Positions 33,491-42,708 are shown, counted from the first letter of the stretch. The stretch is DNA of 64,000 nucleotides from Clostridia bacterium (GCA_017415025.1 JAFQJH010000001.1:1-64000), one strand, 5' to 3'. Numbers and translations: made by a program. The notes: generated from the letters alone by a model not told the origin.

Positions 33491-35998
33491 GTGAATTTAG
33501 CTTTTTCTACAAAATTCCACAAGGCTAACGGTCTCGGCGAATTTATAAATATTGCCGATGAGCTTCGCTATGACGGAATTGAAATTCACGATATAAAGGC
33601 AGAAGCCTTCTCGGGCAAAAGCTCTCCCTTTAACCCCGATATGGCGTCTGTAACGAAGCGTACTCTTATCAATGCAAAAAAATCAATCGTCTGCATCAAT
33701 GTCGGCTGTAACGTAGCTGATAAGGAAAATGCCGACGAAAATATGCAGAAAATCGAAACTGCTGTTTCGGTTGCAAACAATATAAACGTTACTTATATCA
33801 AGGTTTTTGCAGAAAGTGCGGACGAAAATGCCTTTGATTTTGTAACAGACTTTATGTCAAAGGTAATTGCACTTTGTGAGAAGAAAAACGTCGTTGTCCT
33901 CGTTGAAACAAGCGGTATCTTTGCCGATACAAACAAGCTTTGCGACCTTCTCAACTTCTTTGCGAGCGACTATATTGGTGCTGATTGGAATATGTACGAA
34001 ACCTTTTTCCACTCAAAAGAGGATGCGGAAACAACTATCAAAAATCTCGGCGCTTACGTAAAGCTCGTTCATATGACCGATGCTGTTGCCTACGGTGAGC
34101 ACACACTCATCGGTGAGGGCAAGCTTCCCGTTGAGGATATGGTCAACGCTCTTCGCTCAATCAATTTTGCAGGCTTTGTCTGTGTTGAATGGGACCCCGA
34201 GTGGCTCAGCGAGATTGACGACCTTGAAATTATCCTTACCCACTATGAAAGCTTCGTTGAAGCAATGGGCAGTACAAAGAGCGGCAAAAAATATTTCTAC
34301 AACAAGACACGCACGGGCAAGTTTGTATGGGAAAAGGAAGAGCTTATTGAAAAGACCTTTTCCCAGGTGCTTGACACAATGGTTGAGAATTTCCCCGACC
34401 AGCTTGCGTTCAAATATACAACACTTGATTACACAAGAACATATTCCGAATTCCGCGACGATGTTGATAACTTCGCACGTGCGCTTATAGCAATGGGCGT
34501 TAAGGCAGGAACTCACGTTGCCGTATGGGCAACCAACGTTCCGCAGTGGTATATCGCATTCTGGGCGGCAACAAAAATCGGCGCGGTTCTCGTAACGGTC
34601 AACACCGCGTATAAAATCCACGAGGCGGAGTACCTCTTCCGTCAGTCTGATACACACACCCTCATTATGGTGCAGGGTTACAGAGACTCTCACTATGACG
34701 AAATCGTTGCAGAGCTTTGTCCTGAGCTTAAAAATACAAAATCGGGCGAGCAGCTTCACGCAAAGCGTCTGCCCTTCCTTCGTAACGTCATTACCGTCGG
34801 CTATGAGCAGGAGGGATGTATGACCTGGAATGAGGCACTCGAAAAGGCTTCGCAGGTACCCGTTGAGGAGGTTTACCGTATGGCATCGCTTGTCAAAAAG
34901 GACGATGTCTGCAATATGCAGTATACCTCGGGTACAACAGGCTTCCCGAAGGGTGTTATGCTCACTCACTATAACGTTGTCAATAACGGTAAGTGCATCG
35001 GCGACAGAATGGATCTTTCAACGGCTGACCGTATGATGATTCAGGTTCCGATGTTCCATTGCTTCGGAATGGTGCTTGCTATGACTGCTACTATGACCCA
35101 CGGCGGAACAATTCTTCCCTTGCCGTATTTCTCACCGAAGCCGTCTCTTGCTTGTATCAATAATGAGCGCATTACTGCCTTCCACGGCGTTCCGACAATG
35201 TTTATCGCAATGCTGCAGCATCCTGATTTCGAAAAGACGGATTTCTCTTATATGAGAACGGGCATTATGGCAGGCTCACCCTGTCCTATCGCAAAGATGC
35301 GTGAGGTTGTCGAAAAAATGAATATGAAGGAAATCACAATCGTTTACGGTCAGACGGAGGCTTCACCCGGCTGCACGATGTCAAGCACGGAGGATCCGCT
35401 TGAGCTTCGTGTTGCAACGGTAGGTAAGGCACTGCCGAAAATCGAATGTAAGGTTGTTGATCCCGAAACAGGACTTGAGTGTCCGCCCGATGTCAACGGT
35501 GAATTCGTTGCAAGAGGCTATAATATAATGAAGGGCTATTATAAGATGCCCAAGGCAACTGCGGAGGCTATCGACAAGGACGGCTGGCTTCATACGGGCG
35601 ACCTTGCCTGCAAGACTGTTGACGGTTATTACAAAATAACGGGCAGACTTAAGGATATGATCATCCGCGGCGGCGAGAACATCTATCCCAAGGAGATTGA
35701 GGAGTTTATCTACACTCACGAAAAGGTCAAGGACGTTCAGGTTATCGGTGTTCCCGATGAAGGACTCGGCGAGGAGATTATGGCTTGCATCATCCTTCAC
35801 GAGGGTGAGGAGATGACAGAGGGCGAGATGAGACAGTACGTGCTCGACCACATGGCAAAGCACAAGGTGCCCAAGTACATCGACTTTGTCAAGGAATTCC
35901 CGATGAATGCCGCAGGCAAAATTCTTAAGTATAAAATGCGCGAAATGGCAATCGAAAAGTACGGTCTGCAGAAGGCTAATGCGGTTGTAACGGCATAA
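33491..35998 (+). CDS. Fusion: TIM-barrel sugar-isomerase-like domain plus AMP-dependent acyl-CoA synthetase
   Basis: 835 residues from a GTG start (33491) behind GAGGAGGAAT. Residues 1-260 are an AP-endonuclease-2/xylose-isomerase-like barrel that keeps the expected metal quartet: E139 (VLVET), D165 (GADWN), H194 (KLVHMTD) and E233 (CVEWD). About 285-835 is an acyl-CoA ligase with MQYTSGTTGFPKGVMLTH near 475, YGQTEASPG, LHTGDLA, GRLKDMIIRGGENIYPKEIEE near 716 and the catalytic Lys in NAAGKILKYK. The ligase would make acyl-CoA from a carboxylic acid, ATP and CoA. The Leu T-box suggests isovalerate. The role of the barrel is unknown. Confidence 0.85.
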   Translation: MNLAFSTKFHKANGLGEFINIADELRYDGIEIHDIKAEAFSGKSSPFNPDMASVTKRTLINAKKSIVCINVGCNVADKENADENMQKIETAVSVANNINVTYIKVFAESADENAFDFVTDFMSKVIALCEKKNVVVLVETSGIFADTNKLCDLLNFFASDYIGADWNMYETFFHSKEDAETTIKNLGAYVKLVHMTDAVAYGEHTLIGEGKLPVEDMVNALRSINFAGFVCVEWDPEWLSEIDDLEIILTHYESFVEAMGSTKSGKKYFYNKTRTGKFVWEKEELIEKTFSQVLDTMVENFPDQLAFKYTTLDYTRTYSEFRDDVDNFARALIAMGVKAGTHVAVWATNVPQWYIAFWAATKIGAVLVTVNTAYKIHEAEYLFRQSDTHTLIMVQGYRDSHYDEIVAELCPELKNTKSGEQLHAKRLPFLRNVITVGYEQEGCMTWNEALEKASQVPVEEVYRMASLVKKDDVCNMQYTSGTTGFPKGVMLTHYNVVNNGKCIGDRMDLSTADRMMIQVPMFHCFGMVLAMTATMTHGGTILPLPYFSPKPSLACINNERITAFHGVPTMFIAMLQHPDFEKTDFSYMRTGIMAGSPCPIAKMREVVEKMNMKEITIVYGQTEASPGCTMSSTEDPLELRVATVGKALPKIECKVVDPETGLECPPDVNGEFVARGYNIMKGYYKMPKATAEAIDKDGWLHTGDLACKTVDGYYKITGRLKDMIIRGGENIYPKEIEEFIYTHEKVKDVQVIGVPDEGLGEEIMACIILHEGEEMTEGEMRQYVLDHMAKHKVPKYIDFVKEFPMNAAGKILKYKMREMAIEKYGLQKANAVVTA

Positions 35999-36010
35999 CA
36001 AATGAATATT

Positions 36011-36040
36011 ACGTTTTGTAATGCAAATATTACAAAATGT
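36011..36040. promoter_or_regulatory. Inverted repeat upstream of the Ile T-box operon promoter (candidate operator)
   Basis: ACGTTTTGTAAT (36011-36022) and ATTACAAAATGT (36029-36040) pair at 11 of 12 positions around a 6-bp centre. It ends 3 bp before the -35 box and has no T-run, so an operator is likelier than a terminator. The first gene downstream encodes an XRE-type DNA-binding domain that could bind it. Confidence 0.6.
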
Positions 36041-36043
36041 ACC

Positions 36044-36073
36044 TTGCAAAACAGACCTGTTAAGATTATAATA
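36044..36073 (+). promoter_or_regulatory. Promoter of the Ile T-box operon
   Basis: TTGCAA at 36044-36049 and TATAAT at 36068-36073 with an 18-bp spacer, directly before the T-box leader. Confidence 0.7.
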
Positions 36074-36084
36074 TTCGCAATCAA

Positions 36085-36368
36085 GAAAAAGGCTGTGACG
36101 AAGACGGTTGCGTCTGCGGAACTTCAAGAGAGTCGGCGGCTGGTGTGAGCCGACAGTTACCGTGGCGGTTATGACCTATCACTTCCGAGCCGAAGAGATG
36201 AAAGCCTTGTGCAAATAGTTTCTTCCGTACAACTACGTTAGTGTTGAGGAATTGTCAGATTCCTGTGAGTGGCACAAGGCGATAGCGGAGTGCAATTTGA
36301 GTGGTACCGCGGATTATTCTTTCCGTCTCAAAGTTTTTAAAAGACTTTGAGACGGTTTTGTTTTTTCT
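36085..36368 (+). promoter_or_regulatory. T-box riboswitch, predicted Ile specifier (AUC)
   Basis: The T-box GAGTGGTACCGCGG is at 36299-36312, followed by the terminator CCGTCTCAAAGT...ACTTTGAGACGG plus TTTTGTTTTTT (36323-36368). Stem I: GGCU (36092-36095)/AGCC base, GUGAC/CG kink-turn, GAAG (36101-36104)/CUUC (36182-36185), and the specifier loop with AUC at 36178-36180 followed by A. The AGAGAGUCGGC distal arm is canonical. AUC is isoleucine. It controls the ligase and oxidoreductase genes downstream. Confidence 0.9.
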
Positions 36369-36395
36369 CAAAGTCACAAAAAAGGAGGTATTTTT

Positions 36396-38663
36396 ATGGA
36401 AAACAACACAAACGGCAAGCTTTACGAGGTGGCACAGCGAATTAAGGAAATGCGCGATATCTGCGGCTACAGCGTGGAGGAAATGGCAGAAAAAGCAGAA
36501 GTGTCTGTTGAGCAGTACCTTGTCTATGAGGCAGGCGAAGTTGACCTTCCGTTTACATTTATTCATAAGTGTGCCCTTGCCTTTGATATCGGTCTTACAG
36601 ACCTTCTTGAGGGACACAGCGCAAAGCTGACCTCCTATACGGTAACACGTAAGGGAAAGGGACAGACAACCGCGAGTGAAAACGGTATTGAAATCAAAAA
36701 TCTTGCTCCGAAATTCAGAAAAAGACTTTCGGACCCTTATATGGTTCGTTACGAATATTCGGCAGAGCTTGAAAATAAGCCTATCCATACAACAACCCAC
36801 GCAGGTCAGGAGTTTGACCTTGTTATCAGCGGTAAGCTGAAGGTTAAAATCGGCAACCACGAGGAAGTGCTTGAAGAGGGCGACAGCATCTATTACAACT
36901 CTTCAACACCTCACGGTATGATTGCTATCGACGGCAGAGACTGCGTATTCCTTGCAATGATTATGGCAAGTGACGAGCCTGTTGAAAAGATTGTTCACGA
37001 CAGAGCTGTCAAGGGCACAAAGACCTCCGGCAGTCTCGTCTGCGAAAAGTTCATCGAAGCAACAGAGGATGAAAACGGCAGACTTGTCAAGATTGACTTC
37101 AATAACGAGGATAACTTTAACTTTGCGTTTGATATCGTTGATAATATCGGCAGAAAATCTCCCGATAAGCGCGCAATGGTTCACCTTGATAAAAACAAGA
37201 CGGAGCGTATCTTTACATATAAGGATATCAAGGAGCATTCAAGCCAGGCGGCAAACTACTTTAAGTCACTCGGCATCAAGAAGGGTGATACGGTAATGCT
37301 CGTTCTCAAACGTCACTATCAGTTCTGGTTTGCAATCCTTGGTCTCCATAAGATTGGTGCAATCGTAATTCCCGCAACAAATCTCCTTGTTCAGCACGAC
37401 TTTGAATACCGCTTTAAGGCTGCTAACGTTTCAACAATCATCTGTACTGCAGACGGCGACACCGCACATCAGGCAGAGCTTGCAGATGCAGTTGTCGGCT
37501 CACTTAAGAATAAAATCATTGTAGGCGGAACAAGAGACGGCTGGCATAACTTTGATGAAGAATACTGCCTGTTCAGCCGCCGTTACAGAAGGGAAGAGGA
37601 TGCTCCCTGCGGCAATGACCCGATGCTTATGTTCTTCACATCAGGCACAACAGGTTATCCGAAAATTGCAACTCACAGCTTCAAATATCCCCTCGGTCAT
37701 TACATCACTGCAAAGTATTGGCATTGTGTAAGCAAGGACGGTCTCCACTTCACAATCTCCGAAACAGGCTGGGGTAAGGCACTCTGGGGCAAGCTCTACG
37801 GTCAGTGGCTCTGCGAGGGCGCAGTCTTCACCTACGACTTTGACCGCTTTGATGCGGCAGATATCCTTCCGATGTTTGCGAAGTATCAGATTACCACGTT
37901 CTGCGCACCGCCTACGATGTACAGAATGTTAATCAAGGAAGATATCAGCAAGTACGATTTGTCTTCAATCAAGCACGCAACGGTTGCGGGCGAGGCACTC
38001 AATCCCGAGGTGTTCAAGCAGTTCTACAACGCAACGGGACTCACACTTATGGAAGGCTTCGGTCAGACGGAAACAACTCTTTCTATCGCAAACCTTGTCG
38101 GTACAAATCCGAAGCCCGGCTCAATGGGTAAGCCCGTACCGCTCTACGACGTTCAGATTATGCGCCCCGACGGAACACCTGCCGAGCTCGGTGAAACGGG
38201 CGAAATCTGTATCAAAACATCAGATAAGGTGCCCTGCGGACTCTTCCTCGGCTATTATCTCAACGATGAAAAGACAAGAGACGTCTGGTATGACGGCTAT
38301 TACCATACAGGTGATACCGCTTGGGCAGATGAGGACGGATACTTCTGGTATGTCGGCAGAATCGACGACGTTATCAAGTCATCGGGCTACCGTATCGGAC
38401 CGTTCGAAATCGAAAACGTTATTATGGAGCTTCCCTATGTTCTTGAATGCGGTGTTTCTGCTGCTCCCGACGAGATAAGAGGTCAGGTCGTTAAGGCAAG
38501 CATTGTCCTCACTCCGGGCACGGAGCCGACAGACGAGCTCAAGAAGGAAATCCAGACCTACGTCAAGAAGCATACAGCACCGTATAAGTACCCGAGAATA
38601 GTTGAGTTCAGAAAAGAGCTTCCGAAGACTATCAGCGGTAAGATAATCAGAAATCAGTTATAA
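36396..38663 (+). CDS. Fusion: XRE-type HTH, cupin and AMP-dependent acyl-CoA synthetase
   Basis: 755 residues. About 12-66 is an XRE helix-turn-helix (VAQRIKEMRDICGYSVEEMAEKAEVSVEQYLVYEAGE). About 118-187 is a cupin (HAGQEFDLVISGKLKVKIG, LEEGDSIYYNSSTPHGM). About 215-755 is an acyl-CoA synthetase with MFFTSGTTGYPKIATHS near 415, MEGFGQTETT, YYHTGDTAWADEDGYFWYVGRIDDVIKSSGYRIG and the catalytic Lys in TISGKIIRNQL. The ligase half resembles medium/branched short-chain ligases. An enzyme tied to a DNA-binding and a small-molecule-binding domain could sense its own substrate or product. First gene after the Ile T-box, so 2-methylbutyrate is a likely substrate. Confidence 0.88.
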   Translation: MENNTNGKLYEVAQRIKEMRDICGYSVEEMAEKAEVSVEQYLVYEAGEVDLPFTFIHKCALAFDIGLTDLLEGHSAKLTSYTVTRKGKGQTTASENGIEIKNLAPKFRKRLSDPYMVRYEYSAELENKPIHTTTHAGQEFDLVISGKLKVKIGNHEEVLEEGDSIYYNSSTPHGMIAIDGRDCVFLAMIMASDEPVEKIVHDRAVKGTKTSGSLVCEKFIEATEDENGRLVKIDFNNEDNFNFAFDIVDNIGRKSPDKRAMVHLDKNKTERIFTYKDIKEHSSQAANYFKSLGIKKGDTVMLVLKRHYQFWFAILGLHKIGAIVIPATNLLVQHDFEYRFKAANVSTIICTADGDTAHQAELADAVVGSLKNKIIVGGTRDGWHNFDEEYCLFSRRYRREEDAPCGNDPMLMFFTSGTTGYPKIATHSFKYPLGHYITAKYWHCVSKDGLHFTISETGWGKALWGKLYGQWLCEGAVFTYDFDRFDAADILPMFAKYQITTFCAPPTMYRMLIKEDISKYDLSSIKHATVAGEALNPEVFKQFYNATGLTLMEGFGQTETTLSIANLVGTNPKPGSMGKPVPLYDVQIMRPDGTPAELGETGEICIKTSDKVPCGLFLGYYLNDEKTRDVWYDGYYHTGDTAWADEDGYFWYVGRIDDVIKSSGYRIGPFEIENVIMELPYVLECGVSAAPDEIRGQVVKASIVLTPGTEPTDELKKEIQTYVKKHTAPYKYPRIVEFRKELPKTISGKIIRNQL

Positions 38664-38672
38664 GGTGTTTTT

Positions 38673-39338
38673 ATGGAATACAAAAGAATAACTCTTTTTG
38701 CAGGCCATTACGGCAGCGGAAAAACAAATATTGCTCTCAATTATGCTTTGAATATGAAGCGTGACGGCAAATCCGTCGTGATTGCGGACCTTGATATCGT
38801 CAATCCGTATTTCCGTACCAAAGACTCCGAGCGTGAGCTCAATGAAGCGGGAATAAAGCTTATTTCCTCTTCATTTGCAAGCTCGAACATTGACCTGCCT
38901 GCACTTCCGCAGGAAATATATTCCATTGTGGATGATAAATCGGACTATGCCGTTATGGATATCGGCGGTGACGACAGAGGTGCTTATGCCCTTGGCCGCT
39001 ACGCCGACAGTATAGTCAGAGAAAATAACTACGAGATGTTTATGGTAATCAATATGTACCGTCCCTTGACGCGAGATGTTGAGAGCACTCTCGAGGTTAT
39101 GCAAGAAATTGAAACAGCGTGCTCAATGAAGTTTACGGCTGTCGTGAACAATTCGAACATCGGCGAGGAAACAACGGCGCAGGATGTTCTTGATTCAATG
39201 AGCTATGCGGATAAGGTTGCCAAAGCCTCAGGTTTGCCTCTGAGGTTGACAACTGTGGATAAAAAACTGTATAATGAGCTGCACGAGAAGATAGAAAATC
39301 TTATGCCCCTCACACTACAAGATAAGATATGGAGGTAA
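38673..39338 (+). CDS. P-loop ATPase of the CobQ/MinD type, oxidoreductase-associated
   Basis: 221 residues. Deviant Walker A GHYGSGKTN near residue 11, then VVIADLDIVNPYFRT (switch I) and YAVMDIGGDDRGAYALG (Walker B-like). This layout is that of SIMIBI-class ATPases such as Mrp/NBP35 and CooC. Inserted between the acyl-CoA ligase and the ferredoxin subunit, it may load Fe-S clusters into the oxidoreductase or gate its activation. That role is inference. No membrane segments or Cys pair for cluster binding are apparent. Confidence 0.75.
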   Translation: MEYKRITLFAGHYGSGKTNIALNYALNMKRDGKSVVIADLDIVNPYFRTKDSERELNEAGIKLISSSFASSNIDLPALPQEIYSIVDDKSDYAVMDIGGDDRGAYALGRYADSIVRENNYEMFMVINMYRPLTRDVESTLEVMQEIETACSMKFTAVVNNSNIGEETTAQDVLDSMSYADKVAKASGLPLRLTTVDKKLYNELHEKIENLMPLTLQDKIWR

Positions 39339-39342
39339 AGTT

Positions 39343-39549
39343 ATGGCAAAAGTAACATTCAAAACAGACCTTTGTAAGGGCTGCAGCCTTTGCGTAGGCG
39401 CTTGCCCGAAGGGTATTGTTAAACTGTCAGAAACAAAGCTTAATGCAAAGGGCCATCACCCCGCAGAGGTAACTGACCCCGAAAAATGCATCGGATGCGC
39501 ATTCTGTGCTACAATGTGTCCCGATTGCGTAATTACTGTTGAGAGGTGA
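39343..39549 (+). CDS. 2-oxoacid:ferredoxin oxidoreductase, delta (ferredoxin) subunit
   Basis: 68 residues carrying two 4Fe-4S motifs, CKGCSLCVGACPKG and CIGCAFCATMCPDC. Small two-cluster delta subunits of this kind pass electrons between ferredoxin and the TPP-containing subunits of VOR/KOR enzymes. It lies directly upstream of the alpha subunit gene and its stop region contains the next ribosome site. Confidence 0.92.
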   Translation: MAKVTFKTDLCKGCSLCVGACPKGIVKLSETKLNAKGHHPAEVTDPEKCIGCAFCATMCPDCVITVER

Positions 39550-39554
39550 GTAAA

Positions 39555-40622
39555 ATGTCAGAAAAAGTACTTATGAAAGGCAACGAGGCTATTGCCGAGG
39601 CTGCAATTCTTGCAGGTTGCCACCATTATTTCGGTTATCCGATTACACCGCAGACAGAGGTTGCGGCTTATATGGCAAAGCGTATGCCTAAAATCGGCGG
39701 CACTTTCCTTCAGGCTGAAAGTGAAGTTTCTGCAATCAATATGGTAATCGGTGTTGCATCAACAGGTAAGAGAGTTATGACCTCTTCATCAAGCCCGGGA
39801 GTTTCCCTTAAGGCAGAGGGTATTTCATACCTTGCTGGCTGTGACCTTCCCGCAGTTGTTGTCAACGTTCAGCGCGGCGGCCCGGGTCTCGGCGGCATCC
39901 AGCCCTCACAGTCCGACTATTTCCAGTCTGTAAAGGGCGGCGGACACGGTGACTATCATAATATCGTTCTTGCTCCTGCTTCAGTTCAGGAAATGGCAAG
40001 CCTTACCTTCAAGGCATTCGACCTTGCTGACAAGTACAGTATGGTTTCAATGATTCTTGCTGACGGTACTATGGGTCAGATGATGGAGCCTGTTTCACTT
40101 GATGCAGGCGAGGTCAATACTTATGAAAAGCCGTGGGCACTCACAGGCACAAACTGTGAAAGAAAGCACAATATCGTAAATTCACTCTACCTCAAGCCCG
40201 AAGCACTTGATCAGAAGAATTTTGAGAGATACGAGAAATATAAGACAATCGAAGAGAACGAAGTAATGTACGAGGAGTACCTTATGGACGATGCAGAAAT
40301 CTGCGTTGTTTCCTTCGGCATCACAGCCCGTGTTGCAAAGAACGCAATCAACGAGGCACGCGCAAAGGGTGTTAAGGTCGGTATGATCCGTCCCATCACA
40401 CTCTGGCCGTTCCCGAAGAAGGTTCTCAACGAGGCTGCAGACAAGTGCAAGGCATTCATTTCAGTTGAAATGAGTATGGGTCAGATGATCGAGGATATCG
40501 AGCTTGCAATCCGTTGCAAGAAGCCCGTATATCTCTGCAACCGCGTCGGCGGTATGATTCCGACACCCGAAGAGGTACTTGCAAAAATTGATGAAGTAAA
40601 CGAGAACGGAGGTGCGTTCTGA
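39555..40622 (+). CDS. vorB: 2-oxoacid:ferredoxin oxidoreductase, alpha subunit (VorB-like)
   Basis: 355 residues with the N-terminus [35 protein letters not shown], characteristic of the 3-methyl-2-oxobutanoate/2-oxoglutarate (VOR/KOR) group rather than pyruvate or indolepyruvate enzymes. [17 protein letters not shown] and [18 protein letters not shown] follow. I chose ATG 39555 because the upstream ATG at 39546 overlaps the ribosome site AGGTGAG. The enzyme interconverts 2-oxoacids and acyl-CoA plus CO2 with ferredoxin. Under an Ile T-box the carboxylating direction is expected. Confidence 0.9.
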   Translation: MSEKVLMKGNEAIAEAAILAGCHHYFGYPITPQTEVAAYMAKRMPKIGGTFLQAESEVSAINMVIGVASTGKRVMTSSSSPGVSLKAEGISYLAGCDLPAVVVNVQRGGPGLGGIQPSQSDYFQSVKGGGHGDYHNIVLAPASVQEMASLTFKAFDLADKYSMVSMILADGTMGQMMEPVSLDAGEVNTYEKPWALTGTNCERKHNIVNSLYLKPEALDQKNFERYEKYKTIEENEVMYEEYLMDDAEICVVSFGITARVAKNAINEARAKGVKVGMIRPITLWPFPKKVLNEAADKCKAFISVEMSMGQMIEDIELAIRCKKPVYLCNRVGGMIPTPEEVLAKIDEVNENGGAF

Positions 40623-41377
40623 TGTCAGTAGTATTTGAAAAACCGAAGTCACTCACAGATGCAGTGCTTCACTATTGTCCCGGCTGTACTCACGGTATTA
40701 TTCACCGTCTTGTAGCCGAGGTTATCGACGAGCTCGGCATCGAGGGCAAGACAATCGGTGTTGCTCCCGTTGGCTGTGCAGTTATGGCTTATGACTATTT
40801 CACCTGCGACTTTGTTCAGGCAGCGCACGGACGTGCTCCTGCAGTTGCAACAGGTGTTAAGAGAAGTGACCCGTCAAAAATCGTATTTACATACCAGGGC
40901 GACGGTGACCTTGCAGCTATCGGTACTGCAGAAACAGTACATTCTGCCGCAAGAAGAGAGAACATCACAGTTATTTTCGTAAACAATGCAATCTACGGTA
41001 TGACAGGCGGTCAGATGGCTCCGACAACTCTTCCGGGTCAGGTAACGCAGACATCACCCTACGGCCGTGATGTTGAGACTGTCGGCTATCCCGTAAAGGT
41101 TTGTGAGCTTCTTTCAAACGTTGACGGCGCGGCTTATGTCGAGCGTGTTGCAGTAAATAACGTCAAGAATGTCAAGAATGCAAAGAAGGCAATCAAAAAG
41201 GCATTCCAGAACCAGATTGAGGGCAAGGGCTTCTCTCTTATCGAGGTTGTTTCAACCTGTCCTACAAACTGGGGTATGACACCCGAAAAGGCACTCGAGT
41301 GGGTTGACGAGAAGATGATTCCGTACTATCCTCTCGGCGTTTATAAAGACATCTATGCAGAGGAGGAAGCAAAATGA
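40622..41377 (+). CDS. vorA: 2-oxoacid:ferredoxin oxidoreductase, beta (TPP) subunit
   Basis: 251 residues. [21 protein letters not shown] near the start, the TPP/Mg motif [44 protein letters not shown], and SPYGRDVE. The start shares one base with the stop of the alpha subunit gene (TGATG), so the two are translated together. It binds thiamine diphosphate at the catalytic interface with the alpha subunit. Confidence 0.93.
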   Translation: MSVVFEKPKSLTDAVLHYCPGCTHGIIHRLVAEVIDELGIEGKTIGVAPVGCAVMAYDYFTCDFVQAAHGRAPAVATGVKRSDPSKIVFTYQGDGDLAAIGTAETVHSAARRENITVIFVNNAIYGMTGGQMAPTTLPGQVTQTSPYGRDVETVGYPVKVCELLSNVDGAAYVERVAVNNVKNVKNAKKAIKKAFQNQIEGKGFSLIEVVSTCPTNWGMTPEKALEWVDEKMIPYYPLGVYKDIYAEEEAK

Positions 41378-41916
41378 GCAAGTCTTGTAAATTACTCTTT
41401 GCAGGCTTCGGCGGACAGGGTATTCTCTTCGCCGGAAAGTTCCTTGCATACAAAGGTCTTATCGAGGATAAGCAGGTAAGCTGGCTCCCGTCCTACGGTC
41501 CCGAGATGCGCGGCGGTACTGCAAACTGCTCCGTTATCATCAGCGACGAGCCTATCGGTTCACCCATTGTTGATGCACCTGACGTGCTTATAGCAATGAA
41601 TCTTCCCTCACTTGAAAAGTATGAGAATGCTGTTGTAAGCGGCGGTAAAATCTTCATCGACTCAACTCTTATCGACAAGAAGGTTGAAAGAACAGACGTT
41701 GATGTTTATTACATCCCCGCAACACAGATGGCTTATGACAACAACATCAAGACTCTTGCAAATATGATTATCACAGGTAAGGTTCTTAAGGAAGTTGAGG
41801 ACTTCTCTCTTGATAACATTGATGCCGCACTCAAGAAGGTTGTTTCTGCACGTAAGATTGAGCTTCTCGGCGTAAACGAAACTGCAATCAAGTCAGGCTA
41901 CGATTACGAAGGCTAA
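41374..41916 (+). CDS. 2-oxoacid:ferredoxin oxidoreductase, gamma subunit
   Basis: 180 residues. [22 protein letters not shown] and [22 protein letters not shown] are the gamma-domain signatures of the pyruvate/2-oxoacid:ferredoxin oxidoreductase family. Overlaps the beta gene by 4 bp. With the delta, alpha and beta subunits it completes a four-subunit enzyme. Confidence 0.93.
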   Translation: MSKSCKLLFAGFGGQGILFAGKFLAYKGLIEDKQVSWLPSYGPEMRGGTANCSVIISDEPIGSPIVDAPDVLIAMNLPSLEKYENAVVSGGKIFIDSTLIDKKVERTDVDVYYIPATQMAYDNNIKTLANMIITGKVLKEVEDFSLDNIDAALKKVVSARKIELLGVNETAIKSGYDYEG

Positions 41917-41919
41917 GCT

Positions 41920-42708
41920 ATGAAAATCAGTTGTATACAGCTTGATATGAAATTCTGCGACGTGCAGTCTAACTTTGCACTCGCCGAAAAGCTTATACAC
42001 CAAACCGTTAAAAAAGAAAATTCGGATGTAGTCGTACTCCCGGAAACGTGGAGTACAGGCTACTATCCGAAGGATAACCTTATGTCTTTTTGTGAAGCCG
42101 ACGGAGCTCGGAGCAAAAAGACTTTTTCACTTCTTGCGAAGAAGCTGAATGTAAATATAGTTGCAGGAAGTGTCCCGACCTTAAAAAACGGTAAGGTGTA
42201 TAACACGGCTTATGTCTTTAACCGTGAGGGTGAGGCTGTGGGCGAATACGATAAAACCCACCTTTTTACACCTATGGATGAGCATAAGCTTTTTGAATGC
42301 GGAAAGAGTACGGAAGTTTTTTCTCTCGACGGGCATAAATGCGGAATAATTATCTGCTATGACCTCCGCTTTCCCGAGCTTGTCCGCACCCTTGCGCTTG
42401 AAGGTATTGAGATACTTTTTGCAGTTTCTCAATGGCCCGAAAAGAGAATAGAGCATCTTAAGGTTCTTTCACAGGCAAGAGCAATAGAAAATCAGATGTT
42501 CGTTGCCGTATGCAATTCCTGCGGTGAGGCTGACGGAACACGCTTCGGCGGCAATTCAAGGTTAATCGACCCGTGGGGCAATGTCCTTGCATCGGCAGAC
42601 GAAAAAGAGGAGATAATCACGGCGGATTGTGACCTTGAAATCATAAAAGAGATCCGCGCTTCGATAAATGTCTTTAACGACAGAAAACCCGAATTATATA
42701 AGCTCTGA
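41920..42708 (+). CDS. Carbon-nitrogen hydrolase (omega-amidase/Nit2-like)
   Basis: 262 residues of the nitrilase superfamily with the catalytic triad E42 (LPETWSTGYYP), K112 (EYDKTHLF) and C146 (IICYDLRFPELVR). The layout best fits omega-amidases, which hydrolyse 2-oxoglutaramate or 2-oxosuccinamate formed when glutamine or asparagine is the amino donor. Three bases after the gamma subunit and before the operon's terminator. If the operon makes branched 2-oxoacids that are transaminated with glutamine, this enzyme would pull the reaction forward; that is inference. Confidence 0.82.
   Translation: MKISCIQLDMKFCDVQSNFALAEKLIHQTVKKENSDVVVLPETWSTGYYPKDNLMSFCEADGARSKKTFSLLAKKLNVNIVAGSVPTLKNGKVYNTAYVFNREGEAVGEYDKTHLFTPMDEHKLFECGKSTEVFSLDGHKCGIIICYDLRFPELVRTLALEGIEILFAVSQWPEKRIEHLKVLSQARAIENQMFVAVCNSCGEADGTRFGGNSRLIDPWGNVLASADEKEEIITADCDLEIIKEIRASINVFNDRKPELYKL

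Noticed and set aside
34157..34969. 270-residue minus-strand frame
   Set aside because: Antisense shadow of the acyl-CoA ligase fusion; no recognisable domain.
36178..36187. Phe specifier (UUC at 36183-36185) for the second T-box, implying phenylacetate carboxylation
   Set aside because: UUC falls in the helix between the kink-turn and the specifier loop (GAAG/CUUC). The position that matches the tyrS leader gives AUC. The oxidoreductase is also VOR-like, not indolepyruvate-type.
39343..41916. Plain catabolic 2-oxoacid fermentation operon
   Set aside because: Control by a T-box responding to uncharged tRNA argues for a biosynthetic or salvage role, though the enzyme is reversible.
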